A stretch of 10,790 bases of DNA, taken from Geobacter sp. UBA1603 (GTDB lineage: Bacteria > Desulfobacterota > Desulfuromonadia > Geobacterales > Pseudopelobacteraceae). Where the stretch lies: NCBI GenBank assembly GCA_002322035.1, contig DCNF01000065.1:1-10790 (forward strand). Reading direction: 5' to 3'. Below the pieces are notes generated by a model. That model did not search any database and was not told the origin of the DNA. It saw nothing but the letters and a program-made list of their open reading frames with translations. Both the position numbers and the translations under genes were made by a program. How positions within the stretch are numbered: the first letter of the stretch is position 1; every line of letters begins with the position of its first letter. Positions 1 through 8,038 of the stretch are shown here, piece after piece.

Positions 1-290
<290 letters not shown>

Positions 291-1260
291 CACGCCGTGG
301 CCATCACCCAGGCCGGCTCGAGCATGGACCGGCTGGCGCAGGAGCAGGGCTGGCTGGCCCGCTTTCCCATGTGGGACTGGGTCGGCGGGCGCACCTCGGT
401 CCTCTCCGCGGTGGGGCTGCTCCCGGCCGCGCTCCAGGGGCTCGACGTCGACGGGCTGCTCGCCGGCGCCGCCGCGATGGACCGGGCCACCCGCGCCACC
501 GAGCCGCTGCGCAACCCGGCCGCGCTGCTGGCGCTCTGCTGGTTCCAGGCCACCGGCGGCGTGGGCGACAAGGCCATGGTGGTGCTGCCCTACAAGGACC
601 GGCTGCTCCTCTTCTCCCGCTACCTGCAGCAGCTGATCATGGAATCGCTCGGCAAAGAGCGTGACCTTTCCGGTACCGTTGTCAATCAGGGGCTTACGGT
701 TTACGGCAACAAGGGATCGACCGATCAGCACGCGTATGTGCAGCAGTTACGGGAAGGGGTTGCCAATTTCTTCGTGACCTTCATCGAGGTGCTCGAGGAC
801 CGCAGCGGCGCCTCGATCGATGTGGAGCAGGGGATTACCAGCGGCGATTTCCTGTTTGGTTTCCTGCGCGGCACCAGGCAGGCACTGCATGAGAAGGGTC
901 GGCAGTCGATGACGATCAGCGTGGAGAGAATCGATGCAAGAACTATTGGCGTTCTGATTGCGCTCTTCGAGCGGACAGTCGGATTGTACGCCTCCCTGAT
1001 CGGCATCAACGCCTATCACCAGCCGGGGGTTGAGGCCGGCAAGAAAGCAGCCGGGACCATAATCGGGCTGCAGCTGGCACTGATTGCCGCGCTTAAAGAC
1101 GCGAACAGGGAAATGACTGCGCCAGAACTGGCTAAAATGCTCGGCAGCGCCGACACCGAAGAGGTATTCGCCATTCTTCGTCATCTGGCGGCAAACAACA
1201 GGTGCGGAGTCACCGTTACAGCTGCTGGAAACAGCAGTGGCATGAGGTTCAGAAGGCGGA
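291..1260 (+). CDS. pgi: Glucose-6-phosphate isomerase, 5'-truncated, mosaic and lacking a proper stop
   Basis: Pgi interconverts glucose 6-phosphate and fructose 6-phosphate in cytosolic glycolysis and gluconeogenesis. The visible part begins with HAVAITQ, about midway through the family protein, so the first domain (SIS domain, roughly 200 residues) is missing and replaced by homopolymer sequence. Visible hallmarks are the DWVGGRTS signature (375-416), the catalytic Glu in MESLGK (codon 642-644), the catalytic His in DQHAY (729-731) and GVEAGK with the active-site Lys (1041-1043). A GTG at 297 opens the frame but is internal to the protein, not a real start. The family C-terminus should fall near RFRRR (about 1257), yet the frame stays open to 2273 across hrpB on the other strand. 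An out-of-frame TAA sits at 1261-1263, so a one-base error near 1246-1258 is likely; the end given is my estimate. Codon use changes sharply at 642. The family call is firm; the integrity of the gene is not. Confidence 0.85.
630..650. other. Abrupt composition breakpoint inside pgi (possible chimeric join)
   Basis: In the pgi frame, 113 of the 114 codons from 300 to 641 end in G or C; the single exception is a TTT. In the next 30 codons (642-731) 11 end in A or T. The reading frame and the protein homology run through the switch without a gap. The switch falls at the conserved active-site segment [16 protein letters not shown], a place where homologous genes from different organisms are most alike. 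This is what a mis-assembly or a homologous recombination junction would look like. The position is accurate to about ten bases either way. Confidence 0.6.
1222..1237. other. Small perfect hairpin (6-bp stem, GAAA loop) near the pgi 3' end
   Basis: CTGCTG, the loop GAAA and CAGCAG form a perfect 6-bp inverted repeat. Read as + strand RNA it has a GNRA-type loop. It lies in the last codons of pgi, between the convergent ends of pgi and hrpB. No T-run follows on either strand, so it does not qualify as an intrinsic terminator. It may be a chance repeat within coding sequence. Confidence 0.25.
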
Positions 1261-1271
1261 TAATCTCACAG

Positions 1272-3788
1272 TCAGCGCGGCTTGGTTTTGCGTGTCGGCA
1301 GGGCACTCCAGGGGTCATCCGGCCAGGGGTGCTTCGGGTAGCGCCCTTTCAGCTCCTTTTTCACCTGGTGGTACGCGCCATCCCAGAACCCTTTCAGATC
1401 CCGCGTCACCTGGATCGGCCGGCCGGCCGGCGAGAGCAGGTGCACCAGCAGCGGCACCTTTCCCCCGGCGATGCACGGAGTCTCGGCCAGGCCGAACATC
1501 TCCTGCAGCTTGACCGCCAGCACCGCCTCACCGTCTTCACCATAATCGATCCTGATGCGCGACCCGCTCGGCACCTCAAGATGGATCGGCGCATATTCGT
1601 CAAGCTGACGCTGCTGCCGGTAATCGAGCATCCCGAGCAGCAGGCCGGCCACGTCAATGCCGGCCAGGTCGCGTGCCGTCCTGACTCCCGACAGGGACGG
1701 CGCAAGCCACTCCTCAAGCGTCTCCAGCAGATTGGCATCGGACATATCCGGCCACTCTTCCTGCGGCATGCAGTGCCGCACCAGCGCAACCCTGTTTTGC
1801 AGCCTGCGGACAGCGTCGTTCATGTTGAGGAGAGCGAGCCCCGATCGGGCGATCGCGTCAATGACTACCGGGACAGCATCACCATCGTCTGCTGCTGCCA
1901 CGATCGTCGACAGAACGACCGAACCGATCCGCTCCTCGCGAAAGCCCATAACCCGTTTCTCCGACGCATCCCAGGCGACCGTTGCAACCGATTCGATCAA
2001 GCCGGGATATTCCGAGCGGAGCAGGCCGGCTGCCACCGGCACGGCACAATGGATGACACCTTCCTCGCGGCTGCCGGCGTCGACATCAACCGCCACAAGC
2101 AGCTCGGCACCATGGCAGGAACTGGCCGGCGAGAGACGGGCGCCCCGGCCAGAGGAGAGGACATATCTGCCGTCATTACCGTTTCGTGCCCTGGCGATCC
2201 GGTCGGGATAAGCAGCCAGCATCAGCCGGGTAACTACGCCATCCTGATCGGTGAAGACGTCCTCTGCCGGTGAAGAAGCAATCCGGCTCACCTGGCCAGC
2301 CGCACGATCGACGGCAGAAAGGGCATTCCGATCGGTCCACGCCGGAAGTGCTTCGGCCCGCCTCCAGCGCTGGAGCGCATCGAGGCGTTCATCCATATCC
2401 GAAGAGCGAGAGCTTTTGTACCGCCTTTCAGCATGGTGCCGGATAATATCCCGCTCCGACACCAGTGCGGCCAGGTCAGCTGCCAGATGCAGACATCCCA
2501 GCCGTCTGCCGGCCTCAAGCAGTGCGGCAAGACGCGGATGCAGGGGATAACGGACCATGCGCCGGCCGGCCGGAGTGATCATACCACCGCCATCGACAGC
2601 CCCCAGAAGCGCGAGCAGGTGCCGGGCAGCTGACAGCGATGCCCGGGGAGGCTGATCGAGCCAGTCAAGACTGTCCGCGTCACTTCCCCAGGCGGCAAGT
2701 TCCAGGACAAGCGGCGCCAGATCGGCTTCCATGATCTCCGGCGGGGTGAAGGGCGTCATGGCCTGATGGGTGTGGGGGCCAAAAAGCCGGTAGCAGACGC
2801 CCGGCGCCTGCCGCCCCGCCCTGCCCTTGCGCTGTTCTGCTGAAGCATGTGATTCCCGCACGGTAACAAGACGGTTCATACCACTGGCCGGGTCGTGACG
2901 CAGACGCCGGGACAGACCGCAGTCGATAACCGACCGGACGCCGTCGATGGTAAGACTCGTCTCGGCAATACTGGTCGCCAGAATAACCCTGCGGCCGTTT
3001 CCCGGCCTGACCGCCTGCTGCTGCTCTTCGAACGGCAGATCGCCATAGAGCTGGCAGACCGTCACCCCGAGCGCGGCGATGCCGCCCTCAACCAGCCTGG
3101 CCGCACAAGAACGGATCTCGCCGGATCCGGGCAGAAAGGCCAGCACGTCACCCTCCTGCTCCCTGATTGCCCGTAACACCGCAGATACCATCCGGTCAAG
3201 CAGTGGGCCGTTGCGGCCATCCAGCCAGATATCTTGTACCGGCCACGCCTTACCCGAAGATGAAACGAGCGGGGCATCACCAAGCAGATGAGCCAGCGGG
3301 CCGGCGTCAAGGGTCGCCGACATGGCAAGCAGTTTCAGGTCGGGACGTACCTGACGCTGAATGTCGCGGCAGAGGGCCAGCCCCAGATCGGTGTTGATGC
3401 TCCGCTCGTGAAACTCGTCGAAAATAACCAGTGCGACACCTTCCAGCAGGGGGTCATTCTGGATGCGGCGGGTAAGGACCCCCTCGGTAACCACCTCGAT
3501 ACGGGTATCATCGGAGACCCTTGAATCGAATCGGATCGTGTAACCGACCGTCTGTCCCGCCTGCTCCCCCAGCGACGATGCCATCCAGCGGGCAGCTGAT
3601 ATGGCAGCGATACGGCGCGGTTCGAGCATGACGATCCGGCCGGCCGACGGCGGGATCAGGCCAAGCAGAGCCAAAGGCACACGGGTGGTCTTACCGGCAC
3701 CGGGCGGGGCATGGAGGATGACGTTCTGGTGATTGCGGAAGGCGGCCAGGAGTTCAGGCAGGCTTGAGTCAATCGGGAGCGGTTTCAC
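1272..3788 (-). CDS. hrpB: ATP-dependent RNA helicase HrpB (DEAH family)
   Basis: HrpB is a superfamily 2 DExH RNA helicase of the cytosol; its RNA substrates are poorly defined in most bacteria. The 838-residue product is close to the usual length of about 810-840. Motifs appear in order: Walker A GAGKTT (30-35), EPRR (56-59), DEFH as motif II (124-127), SAT as motif III (157-159) and QRKGRAGR as motif VI (319-326). The helicase-associated domain follows, and then the HrpB-specific C-terminal domain ending in [14 protein letters not shown]. The DEFH spelling separates HrpB from HrpA-type DEAH helicases. The start is GTG at 3788, overlapping the stop of the upstream cation efflux gene by four bases (GTGA), with no strong ribosome binding site of its own, so translation is probably coupled. 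It is the last gene of recJ-CDF-hrpB and ends tail-to-tail against pgi. The frame is intact throughout. Confidence 0.95.
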   Translation of the reverse strand: MKPLPIDSSLPELLAAFRNHQNVILHAPPGAGKTTRVPLALLGLIPPSAGRIVMLEPRRIAAISAARWMASSLGEQAGQTVGYTIRFDSRVSDDTRIEVVTEGVLTRRIQNDPLLEGVALVIFDEFHERSINTDLGLALCRDIQRQVRPDLKLLAMSATLDAGPLAHLLGDAPLVSSSGKAWPVQDIWLDGRNGPLLDRMVSAVLRAIREQEGDVLAFLPGSGEIRSCAARLVEGGIAALGVTVCQLYGDLPFEEQQQAVRPGNGRRVILATSIAETSLTIDGVRSVIDCGLSRRLRHDPASGMNRLVTVRESHASAEQRKGRAGRQAPGVCYRLFGPHTHQAMTPFTPPEIMEADLAPLVLELAAWGSDADSLDWLDQPPRASLSAARHLLALLGAVDGGGMITPAGRRMVRYPLHPRLAALLEAGRRLGCLHLAADLAALVSERDIIRHHAERRYKSSRSSDMDERLDALQRWRRAEALPAWTDRNALSAVDRAAGQVSRIASSPAEDVFTDQDGVVTRLMLAAYPDRIARARNGNDGRYVLSSGRGARLSPASSCHGAELLVAVDVDAGSREEGVIHCAVPVAAGLLRSEYPGLIESVATVAWDASEKRVMGFREERIGSVVLSTIVAAADDGDAVPVVIDAIARSGLALLNMNDAVRRLQNRVALVRHCMPQEEWPDMSDANLLETLEEWLAPSLSGVRTARDLAGIDVAGLLLGMLDYRQQRQLDEYAPIHLEVPSGSRIRIDYGEDGEAVLAVKLQEMFGLAETPCIAGGKVPLLVHLLSPAGRPIQVTRDLKGFWDGAYHQVKKELKGRYPKHPWPDDPWSALPTRKTKPR

Positions 3789-4684
3789 AAGCGTATCAGG
3801 TCTTCATGCTCTTCTTCATGGGGATTGATGTGGATCATGACATCACCGACATTCGGGTAGGCCATGAAGATCAGCCGCTTGACCTCGGAAGCCACGTCAT
3901 GGGACTGCTTGACGGTCATATCCGGGTCCATGTCGAGTTTAAGGTCGATGATGATGTACTGGCCGGAACGGCGGGCCCTGATCTCATGGACATGCTCCAC
4001 ATGCGTGACAAGTTCGGCAAGGCGGGTGACGTCTGCTACGAAATCCTTGGGAGCGCTGCCGTCCATCAGATCGTGGGAGGCCTCCCGAAAGGTTTCCCAG
4101 CCGATATGCAGAATAAAAAACGAGGTCAGGCCGGCGGCCAGCGGATCCATGATGCCGAAGCCGAACCAGGCCCCCGCGACACCCGCCAGCGTCGAAATTG
4201 ACGTGATGGCATCTTTGCGGTGATCCTTGGCAACTGCCAGCAGGGCCGGGCTTTCCAGCTGTGCGCCGGTCCGATGTGAAAAGCGGTAGAGCCATTCCTT
4301 GACGACGATTGTCACCAGAGCCGCAGCCACGGCTATCGGCTCGGGTGACCTGAAATCATGGGCGAGCACCGTTTTGACAGAATCCACAAGGATCCAGCCG
4401 CCAGTAACAAAAATGACCAGTGAAACCACCACGGCAGCCAGGCTCTCGGCACGTCCGTGTCCGTAAGGATGGGCCTCATCGTAGGGCTGGCGGCCGAGTC
4501 GAAGGGCTATGATGGTTGCTGACAAGGCGACAAAGTCGCAGGCGCTTTCAATGCCGTCGGCAAAGACGGCCGAAGAGCGCCCCCAGTAACCGGCTGAAAG
4601 TTTCATCACCATCAGGACGGCATTGACCCAGAAACCGATCTGTATGATCCGGTCGGCGCTGTCGAATCGTTCAGTGCGCTGCAT
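3785..4684 (-). CDS. Cation diffusion facilitator (CDF) family metal efflux transporter
   Basis: CDF proteins are inner-membrane antiporters that expel divalent metal in exchange for protons. The 299-residue product has about six hydrophobic segments (near 13-33, 39-61, 81-103, 113-133, 148-172, 178-196) and a cytosolic domain from about 205, ending in the acidic, His-bearing tail INPHEEEHED. The conserved AHPYGHGR motif sits at 71-78. Aligned by eye to E. coli FieF (YiiP), the transport site reads E46 and D50 in TM2 and D154 and D158 in TM5, so the usual TM5 His is replaced by Asp. All-carboxylate sites are associated with Mn/Fe rather than Zn, but the substrate here is inference. I chose the ATG at 4684, two bases after the recJ stop and with a GGAG at 4690-4693. 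A frame extension to 4744 would overlap recJ by 58 bases. The stop overlaps the hrpB start. Confidence 0.92.
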   Translation of the reverse strand: MQRTERFDSADRIIQIGFWVNAVLMVMKLSAGYWGRSSAVFADGIESACDFVALSATIIALRLGRQPYDEAHPYGHGRAESLAAVVVSLVIFVTGGWILVDSVKTVLAHDFRSPEPIAVAAALVTIVVKEWLYRFSHRTGAQLESPALLAVAKDHRKDAITSISTLAGVAGAWFGFGIMDPLAAGLTSFFILHIGWETFREASHDLMDGSAPKDFVADVTRLAELVTHVEHVHEIRARRSGQYIIIDLKLDMDPDMTVKQSHDVASEVKRLIFMAYPNVGDVMIHINPHEEEHEDLIRL

Positions 4685-4686
4685 GC

Positions 4687-6393
4687 TTACTCCGCTGTGC
4701 GAATATCTTTGATTTTTAACTGCAGGCGGCTTGTGCCGTTCCATGTGGTGATCTCGGGCACAAAAGCCAGATCAACCGTATCGCCGAACGTAAGACCTGC
4801 CATCCGGAAACCGATGGCAGTAAACGAACGGCCGTCACGCTTGAGGTGCAGCCGAAGATGATGTTCACCGACCACACGGCGACCGGTCACGTCCAATGCG
4901 TTCATCATCAGCACCGGTTCGGGATTTCCGGCACCAAACGGTTCAAGCTGCTTCAACTGCTCCGCCAGGGCAGCTGTCACCTCGTCCGGTTCCACCCGGC
5001 AGTCAAGCGTCAGGCACGGCTGACAATGATCATCGCCGAGTCGTTTACGCGCTTCCGCTTCAAAAGCATCGGCAAATTCGGCCACCTGGCTGGCTGACAG
5101 TGCAACACCGGCTGCCTGGCGGTGGCCACCGAAGCGGGAAAGTGTGTCACGGCAGGCATCGATTGCAGCAAGCAGATCAAACCCGGGAATACTGCGCCCC
5201 GACCCCCTGCCCTCTCCATCCTGACCAACGGCGATCAGGATCGTTGGCCGATAATACCGTTCAACCATTCGTGATGCAACGATACCGATCACGCCCTGGT
5301 GCCAGACCGGAGAGGCAAGAACGATACTGCGGCAGGCAGGCCATATCCCGCTCTGTTCAACCTGCCGGGCCGCATCTTCGAATAGAGAACGTTCAACAGC
5401 CTGACGCTCCGAATTGGCGGCATCAAGTTCACCGGCTATGACGGCGGCACGCCGATGATCGTCAGTAATCAGGAGTTCAACACCGGGTACAGCGCTTTCC
5501 ATCCTTCCGGCGGCATTCAGTCTCGGCGCAAGCCGGAATGCAACCTGCCCGCAGGAAATGTCACCCTCAACACCGGCAACCCTCTTCAACGCAGCAATTC
5601 CGGGCCGCCCCCCTCTTTTCAGCAGACGCAGGCCCTGCTGAACGTACAGGCGATTCTGCCCCGTGAGCGGAACCACATCGGCAATCGTGCCAAGCGCCAC
5701 CAGGTCAAGCAACTGCCGTACGTCAGGCTCGGGGCGGTGCTCGAACAAACCCTGCATTCGCAACCGGGACCGCAGCGCAACCGCAAGATTGAAAGCGACA
5801 CCGACTCCGGCCAGTGTTTTGTAAGGATACGTACAACCCGGCTGATGGGGGTTGATGACGGCACAGGCATCAGGAACAGTGTCCCGGGGCGTGTGGTGGT
5901 CGGTGACGATCAGATCAGCGCCCAGATCCCGGCAGAGCCGGGCCTCGTCAAACGAGACAATCCCGCAATCAACGGTAATGATCAGCGAAACGCCGCTTGT
6001 TACGATCCTGCGGATCGCCTCGCCGTTCAGCCCGTAGCCATCGTCAAAACGGTTGGGGATAAAATAGGAGGCCATGATGCCGCAGTCAGCCAGAAAGGTT
6101 TTCAAAAGGGCCGTACTGGTCAGTCCGTCAACATCGTAATCCCCATAGATACAGACAGATTCGGCACTCTGCCGGGCCTGGCAGAGCCGTTCGACAGCCC
6201 GCTCCATCCCTTTCAGCAGAAAAGGATCGGGCATGGCCGCCAGGGTCGGTCGCAAAAAATCGGCAATCTGGCCAGGATCGTCATATCCTCTGCCGGCCAG
6301 AATTCGGGCAAGGACCGGGTGCAACCCGGCTGAAGCGGTCAGCGCAGAGGCCGCAGCCAGATCAGCCGGTGATTCGACCCATGCCTGAATCAT
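4687..6393 (-). CDS. recJ: Single-stranded-DNA-specific exonuclease RecJ
   Basis: RecJ degrades single-stranded DNA 5' to 3' in RecF-pathway recombination, mismatch repair and processing of stalled forks. It is a cytosolic, metal-dependent DHH-family phosphoesterase. The product is 568 residues, near the 577 of E. coli. Visible motifs in order: DYDVDG (85-90), VDCG (141-144), the DHH motif (165-167), a RLNAAGRM segment (291-298), and in the DHHA1 domain GRGSGRS (395-401) and GGHRQAAG (422-429). A C-terminal OB-fold region follows from about 455 to the end. The ATG at 6393 gives the expected N-terminus; an AGGGG lies ten bases upstream, a rather long spacing. The gene starts 56 bases after the terminator of the sec operon, so it probably has its own promoter and leads recJ-CDF-hrpB. 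It ends two bases before the CDF start. No catalytic residue appears missing. Confidence 0.96.
   Translation of the reverse strand: MIQAWVESPADLAAASALTASAGLHPVLARILAGRGYDDPGQIADFLRPTLAAMPDPFLLKGMERAVERLCQARQSAESVCIYGDYDVDGLTSTALLKTFLADCGIMASYFIPNRFDDGYGLNGEAIRRIVTSGVSLIITVDCGIVSFDEARLCRDLGADLIVTDHHTPRDTVPDACAVINPHQPGCTYPYKTLAGVGVAFNLAVALRSRLRMQGLFEHRPEPDVRQLLDLVALGTIADVVPLTGQNRLYVQQGLRLLKRGGRPGIAALKRVAGVEGDISCGQVAFRLAPRLNAAGRMESAVPGVELLITDDHRRAAVIAGELDAANSERQAVERSLFEDAARQVEQSGIWPACRSIVLASPVWHQGVIGIVASRMVERYYRPTILIAVGQDGEGRGSGRSIPGFDLLAAIDACRDTLSRFGGHRQAAGVALSASQVAEFADAFEAEARKRLGDDHCQPCLTLDCRVEPDEVTAALAEQLKQLEPFGAGNPEPVLMMNALDVTGRRVVGEHHLRLHLKRDGRSFTAIGFRMAGLTFGDTVDLAFVPEITTWNGTSRLQLKIKDIRTAE
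4690..4693 (-). promoter_or_regulatory. Ribosome binding site of the CDF gene
   Basis: GGAG on the minus strand lies five bases before the ATG at 4684 and within the last codons of recJ. It supports the 4684 start over the longer frame beginning at 4744. Its position suggests the CDF gene is read by ribosomes finishing recJ or reloading at its end. Confidence 0.6.
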
Positions 6394-6408
6394 TGATTCA
6401 ATACCCCT

Positions 6409-6436
6409 ATCATCTGGGCTCGCCGCGACGAAACAA
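6409..6436 (-). promoter_or_regulatory. Tentative sigma-70-like promoter for recJ
   Basis: On the minus strand TTGTTT (6431-6436) and GATGAT (6409-6414) are separated by 16 bases, lying between the terminator and the recJ ATG. They match the TTGACA and TATAAT consensus at three and four of six positions. The match is weak; the main support is the need for a promoter in this short gap. If correct, the 5' leader would be very short, about 10 bases. Confidence 0.22.
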
Positions 6437-6449
6437 TGCAGCCCGGTTC

Positions 6450-6485
6450 AAAAAAAATCCCCCGGCACTGTGCGGGGGGATTTTT
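6450..6485 (-). terminator. Intrinsic terminator closing the tgt-sec-TPR operon
   Basis: A GC-rich hairpin (five to six C:G pairs around a short GCA/TGC inner stem) is flanked by eight A on the left and five T on the right. Read on the minus strand it is a classic stem followed by U8, starting nine bases after the stop of the TPR gene. The near-symmetrical A/T flanks mean it could also stop transcription coming from the left on the + strand. It separates the sec operon from recJ. Confidence 0.9.
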
Positions 6486-6494
6486 CACATTCTG

Positions 6495-7070
6495 TCATTT
6501 CATTGCCGGCGGCATCCCCCCGCCGGACTGGCCGAGCATGCCGCGCACCTGGGCCGCATTGGCGCTGTTGGGATCAATCTGCAGATAGCGGTTCAGGTAG
6601 GGAGCAGCCTTGTCGGGCTGCTTCAGGTCAACGACATAGACAATGCCGATATTGAAAAGGCTCTGCAGATGCTTCGAATCGAGTTTCTGAGCCTTCTCAA
6701 AATTAACCAGCGCCTTGTCGTACCAGCCGACTTTGCGGTACATGACGCCCTGGTCTGTCAACACATTCGGGTTGGCCGGATCAATTTCCAGTGCCTTGCT
6801 GTAGGCATTGATCGATTTCTGGGGCTGTTCGGTGTCAAAATAATCATTGCCGAGTGAAATCCAGGCATTCAGGTTTTTCGGATCCTGGGCAACGATTTTT
6901 TCTGCTTCCGCGATCCGGCGTGCGTAATCGGTGGGTGAACCGGCACCGGGTGTTATCGCCGGCTGCGCCTGCTGCACCTTATTGGCCGAACTGATGCTGA
7001 ATACGAGATATCCCCCCAAAAGACCGACAACCAGGGCGACCACAGCAACGAGAATTGATTCCTTTTTCAC
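6495..7070 (-). CDS. Membrane-anchored TPR protein in the sec operon
   Basis: The product is 191 residues. After the short basic start MKKES comes one hydrophobic helix (about 5-26, ILVAVVALVVGLLGGYLVF), then a Gln/Pro/Ala/Gly linker to about 45, then three tetratricopeptide repeats (about 62-95, 96-129 and 130-163; consensus pieces such as YSKALEIDP and NFEKAQKLD), and a short tail rich in Gly/Met/Pro. Basic residues before the helix and no cleavage motif suggest an uncleaved anchor with the TPR domain in the periplasm. TPR domains bind peptides or partner proteins; no enzyme motif is visible. It follows secF by 34 bases and the operon ends after it, so a role around the translocon, similar to E. 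coli YfgM, is a reasonable inference. The start is the GTG at 7070 with AAGGAG seven bases upstream; the longer frame to 7202 runs into secF. A general assembly TPR protein is the alternative. Confidence 0.85.
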   Translation of the reverse strand: MKKESILVAVVALVVGLLGGYLVFSISSANKVQQAQPAITPGAGSPTDYARRIAEAEKIVAQDPKNLNAWISLGNDYFDTEQPQKSINAYSKALEIDPANPNVLTDQGVMYRKVGWYDKALVNFEKAQKLDSKHLQSLFNIGIVYVVDLKQPDKAAPYLNRYLQIDPNSANAAQVRGMLGQSGGGMPPAMK

Positions 7071-7077
7071 TGAAATA

Positions 7078-7083
7078 CTCCTT
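7078..7083 (-). promoter_or_regulatory. Strong ribosome binding site of the TPR gene
   Basis: AAGGAG on the minus strand lies seven bases before GTG at 7070. It decides the start: the frame is open back to 7202, but that stretch is antisense-free coding sequence of secF in another frame, and no comparable site is found there. Confidence 0.8.
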
Positions 7084-7104
7084 ACTATACCATTAATTCC
7101 AGGC

Positions 7105-8022
7105 TCATGCCTTGGGGGCTGCTGCCTGCTTGGCCATGGCCCGGTTCTCCAGCAGAACCACAATCGGGCTGGCAACGAAAATTGAAGAATAGGTGCCAAC
7201 AAGCACGCCGATCAGCAGTGCGAACGAAAAATCGTGGATTACCTCGCCGCCGAAGAAAAACAGCGATGCGGCCGCCAGAAAGACGGTCAGCGAGGTCACG
7301 ATCGTACGGGAAAGGACTTCGTTGATGCTGTCGTTGAAAATCGTATTCAAAGCACCTTTCAGATTCTTGTGCAGGTTTTCCCTGATCCGGTCAAATACGA
7401 CGACCGTATCGGTCAGCGAATAACCGGCAATGGTCAGAACAGCAGTAATGAACAGCAGGTTGATTTCCTTGTGCATCAGGTAGAACACGGCAAACATCGC
7501 CAGGCAGTCATGGGCGGTCGCCAGGGTGGCACCGATGCCGAATTTGAAGTCAAAGCGCCAGGCGATGTACAAAATGATCCCGACCAGTGAAATGGCAACA
7601 GCGACCAGGGTATCCTTGCGCAGCTTGTCACCAATAGCAGGGCCGATTTCCGTATTGCTTTCAATCGTAAAGGAATTGCCGGCAAACTCGGCTTTAAACG
7701 CCTTCTGGACCATCTCCGATGATGTTCCGACCGTGGCTCCAGACATCTTAACCAGAAGTTTGTTGCCTTCCTTGATCTCCTGCAGGTCAGCCCGCGCGAT
7801 CCCATGTTTGTGGAGTGCGGCCCGGGCATCAGCAATCGCAAACGGCTTGTCGAACTTGAGCTGCATGGCGGTTCCGCCCGAGAAATCAATACCCATGTTT
7901 GCGGTACCGCGCGCGATGCTGATGATACCGATAATACCGATAATCGATATGACAATCGAGATGGCAAAGGAGATTTTCTGCTTGCCGATGAAATCGATAT
8001 TGGTTTTGCCAAGAAGTTCCAT
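7105..8022 (-). CDS. secF: Protein translocase subunit SecF
   Basis: SecF pairs with SecD in the inner membrane and uses the proton motive force to pull exported proteins through SecYEG on the periplasmic side. The product is 305 residues, typical for a stand-alone SecF. It has a first membrane helix (about 16-37), the family motif GIDFSGG (44-50), a periplasmic P4-like domain to about 130, and then a cluster of five further helices. AGYSLTDTVVVFDRIREN (199-216) is the signature of TM4, and D205 matches the conserved Asp needed for proton-driven function. The ATG at 8022 is preceded by GAGGGAG nine bases upstream. The gene starts 16 bases after the secD stop. The C-terminus is a short Lys/Ala-rich cytosolic tail. 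Nothing is odd about it. Confidence 0.96.
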   Translation of the reverse strand: MELLGKTNIDFIGKQKISFAISIVISIIGIIGIISIARGTANMGIDFSGGTAMQLKFDKPFAIADARAALHKHGIARADLQEIKEGNKLLVKMSGATVGTSSEMVQKAFKAEFAGNSFTIESNTEIGPAIGDKLRKDTLVAVAISLVGIILYIAWRFDFKFGIGATLATAHDCLAMFAVFYLMHKEINLLFITAVLTIAGYSLTDTVVVFDRIRENLHKNLKGALNTIFNDSINEVLSRTIVTSLTVFLAAASLFFFGGEVIHDFSFALLIGVLVGTYSSIFVASPIVVLLENRAMAKQAAAPKA

Positions 8023-8038
8023 ATACCTGTTCTCCCTC

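Noticed and set aside
1418..3650. Recurring GGCCGGCC palindromes within hrpB (near 1418, 2562 and 3637)
   Set aside because: They encode Ala/Gly/Arg/Pro codons in a GC-rich gene and show no regular spacing or flanking symmetry; chance is enough.
4685..4744. Upstream start adding 20 residues to the CDF protein
   Set aside because: It would overlap recJ by 58 bases, adds non-family residues, and the 4684 ATG has a well-placed GGAG.
5455..6333. A 292-codon + strand frame opposite recJ
   Set aside because: It is the antisense shadow of an intact, motif-complete recJ; no domain, ribosome binding site or coherent composition supports it.
7071..7202. Longer form of the TPR protein (44 extra residues)
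   Set aside because: The extension lies mostly within secF in another frame; GTG at 7070 has AAGGAG at ideal spacing and gives a clean signal-anchor N-terminus.
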